Assembly (NCBI RefSeq): GCF_008801915.1
Contig: NZ_VZOV01000002.1
Span: 310,001-374,000, forward strand
Direction of reading: 5' to 3'
Length of the DNA stretch: 64,000 nt
Origin: Cupriavidus gilardii
Lineage (GTDB): Bacteria; Pseudomonadota; Gammaproteobacteria; Burkholderiales; Burkholderiaceae
Below, piece after piece: positions 62,883-64,000 of this stretch (positions are counted from its first letter, which is position 1; every line of letters starts with the position of its first letter). The position numbers and the translations under genes are program-made. The notes under the pieces were generated by a model that made no database searches, was not told the DNA's origin, and worked only from the letters and a program-made list of their open reading frames with translations.

Positions 62883-63995
62883 TCAGACCATCCGCTCGAG
62901 CCGCCACATCTGATAGCGGAACGCCAGCACGGCGCCTAGCAGAATGCCGGCCAGCGCGATGAAGGAACCGATCGCCAGCGTCGATACGCCCGACAGGCCC
63001 TGCCCGATCGTGCAGCCCAGCGCGGTCACGCCGCCCGCACCCATCAGGATGCCGCCGACGATATGGTTGGCGACATCCTCGGCATTGCCGAAGCCTTCCC
63101 AGCGGAACGTGCGCGAGGCCAGCGCATAGGCCGCGGCGCCGGCGATCACGCCGATCACGCTGACGATGCCGACCGTCAGCACCTTGCTCTTGTCGCTGAA
63201 CATCATCAGCCAGTCCAGCGTATAGGCATACGGCGCGACGAAGCTCAGGCTTTCCATGCGGCCGCTGTTGGTGGCGACGAACACCTCTTCCAGCGTATCG
63301 GGATCTTCCGGCACGAAGCCGAGATGGCCGGACACGTACCACATCGCGACGATGATCAGGCCGACCGCGATGCCGCCGAGCAGGTTGTCGAACGTGCGGA
63401 AGCCCTTGCCGGCCAGCGCCCACAGCGACAGCACGCCGCCGAGCAGCAGGCCCAGCACCAGCTGCAGCGTGCCGCGCGACAGGCCGGTCTGCGCCAGCAG
63501 CGACGGCAGGTCCTGCGAGGTCGGCAGCTGCATCGCCACCGCGTCGACGGTATTGACACGAATCACGCCGAACAGCCCGCGCAGCGTCATATACGCCGAC
63601 AGGCCCAGGAACACGAATACCACCAGCGACTTCAGGTTGCCGGCGCCGATCCGCACCAGCGTCTTGCTGCCGCACCCCGAGGCCAGCACCATGCCGAAGC
63701 CGAACAGCAGCCCGCCGACCAGCGCCGACAGCCAGGTCAGCTTGTCGGCCGCGTAGATGGTCCGCGCCGGATCGATCTGTCCGGACCACGCCAGCACACC
63801 GGTGCCGATCATCGCGACGCCGATCGCCAGCACCCACATGCGCATGCGGGTCCAGTCGCCCATGTTGACGATGTCGGAGACAGCGCCCATGGTGCAGAAG
63901 TGCGTGCGCTGCAGGACCGCCCCGAACAGGAAGGTCAGGGCAAAGGTGCAGGCCAGCACGGTGCGCGTGAGCGCGGGGACGTCGATTTCAGGCAT
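62883..63995 (-). CDS. YeeE/YedE (TsuA-type) sulfur-compound transporter
   Basis: A 370-residue inner-membrane protein with about nine to ten membrane segments. The three Cys motifs of the family are present: RTHFCTMGA (Cys34), ASGCGSKTL (Cys108) and GCTIGQGLSG (near residue 325). In TsuA such Cys residues pass thiosulfate through the membrane by hydrogen bonding; YedE relatives serve selenium metabolism. No TusA-like sulfur carrier or rhodanese is next to it inside the window. The start at 63995 lies near the right edge; a longer form cannot be excluded. Confidence 0.92.
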   Translation of the reverse strand: MPEIDVPALTRTVLACTFALTFLFGAVLQRTHFCTMGAVSDIVNMGDWTRMRMWVLAIGVAMIGTGVLAWSGQIDPARTIYAADKLTWLSALVGGLLFGFGMVLASGCGSKTLVRIGAGNLKSLVVFVFLGLSAYMTLRGLFGVIRVNTVDAVAMQLPTSQDLPSLLAQTGLSRGTLQLVLGLLLGGVLSLWALAGKGFRTFDNLLGGIAVGLIIVAMWYVSGHLGFVPEDPDTLEEVFVATNSGRMESLSFVAPYAYTLDWLMMFSDKSKVLTVGIVSVIGVIAGAAAYALASRTFRWEGFGNAEDVANHIVGGILMGAGGVTALGCTIGQGLSGVSTLAIGSFIALAGILLGAVLAFRYQMWRLERMV

Positions 63996-64000
63996 GGCGG

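Overview
The window is a high-G+C, densely coded piece of bacterial chromosome. The gene content points to a betaproteobacterium of the order Burkholderiales, most likely family Burkholderiaceae (Cupriavidus/Ralstonia-like). The pointers are two Bug-type solute receptors, a TctBA tripartite tricarboxylate transporter, CaiB-type CoA transferases, a kynB-kynU-kynA operon next to an Lrp-type regulator, and a Mycobacterium-type long NadE. No prophage, transposase, integrase, CRISPR array or rRNA was seen. This assignment rests on gene content and order, not on a database search.

Layout. 1-8.7 kb: nadE (cut by the left edge), a DUF482 acetyltransferase, alaS, a CoA transferase, a DUF2214 membrane protein and a Bug receptor closed by a strong terminator. 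8.85-13.4 kb: a 953-residue helical protein that I do not recognise, then an NhaP2-type K+/H+ antiporter; their stop codons overlap. 13.8-19.6 kb: tctB-tctA, a LysR regulator, a second Bug receptor and a gamma-glutamyltransferase-like enzyme, together a plausible uptake-and-use module. 19.7-26.3 kb: a small orphan ORF, PhzF, a PPOX-fold protein, a translationally coupled operon (SDR, flavin monooxygenase, TetR) with a promoter overlapped by a palindromic operator, and a CoA transferase whose two halves are in swapped order. 26.5-46.2 kb: mostly housekeeping and stress genes: glnS, an S4 protein, MAPEG, yaeQ, an FKBP, chaC, ankyrin repeats, an acyl-CoA ligase, cnoX, a hemerythrin, an ATPase, tcdA, AsmA, an MFS carrier, pdxH, cfa, a DUF72 protein and msrA.

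46.3-58.7 kb is the catabolic part. A minus-strand run encodes a NicX-like ring-opening dioxygenase, an alpha/beta hydrolase, an acyl-CoA-dehydrogenase-fold enzyme without the usual catalytic Glu motif, and an acyl-CoA synthetase. Facing it are a flavin reductase and a MarR regulator, with a perfect 12-bp palindrome between the two arms. Next come kynR and the tryptophan-degrading kynBUA operon, which gives anthranilate and alanine, then an IclR regulator divergent from gcdH (glutaryl-CoA dehydrogenase) with two overlapping palindromes at the gcdH start site. 58.8-64 kb: a 1-Cys peroxiredoxin, a DUF883/YqjE/hypothetical envelope-stress operon, an AI-2E family permease, tRNA-Lys(UUU) with a fully consensus promoter, and a YeeE/YedE (TsuA-type) sulfur transporter.

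The observations I rate highest are: the NicX-like/flavoprotein cluster as a possible undescribed aromatic or N-heterocycle route; the unrecognised 953-residue protein; the promoter/operator architecture of the SDR-FMO-TetR operon and of gcdH; and the permuted CoA transferase.
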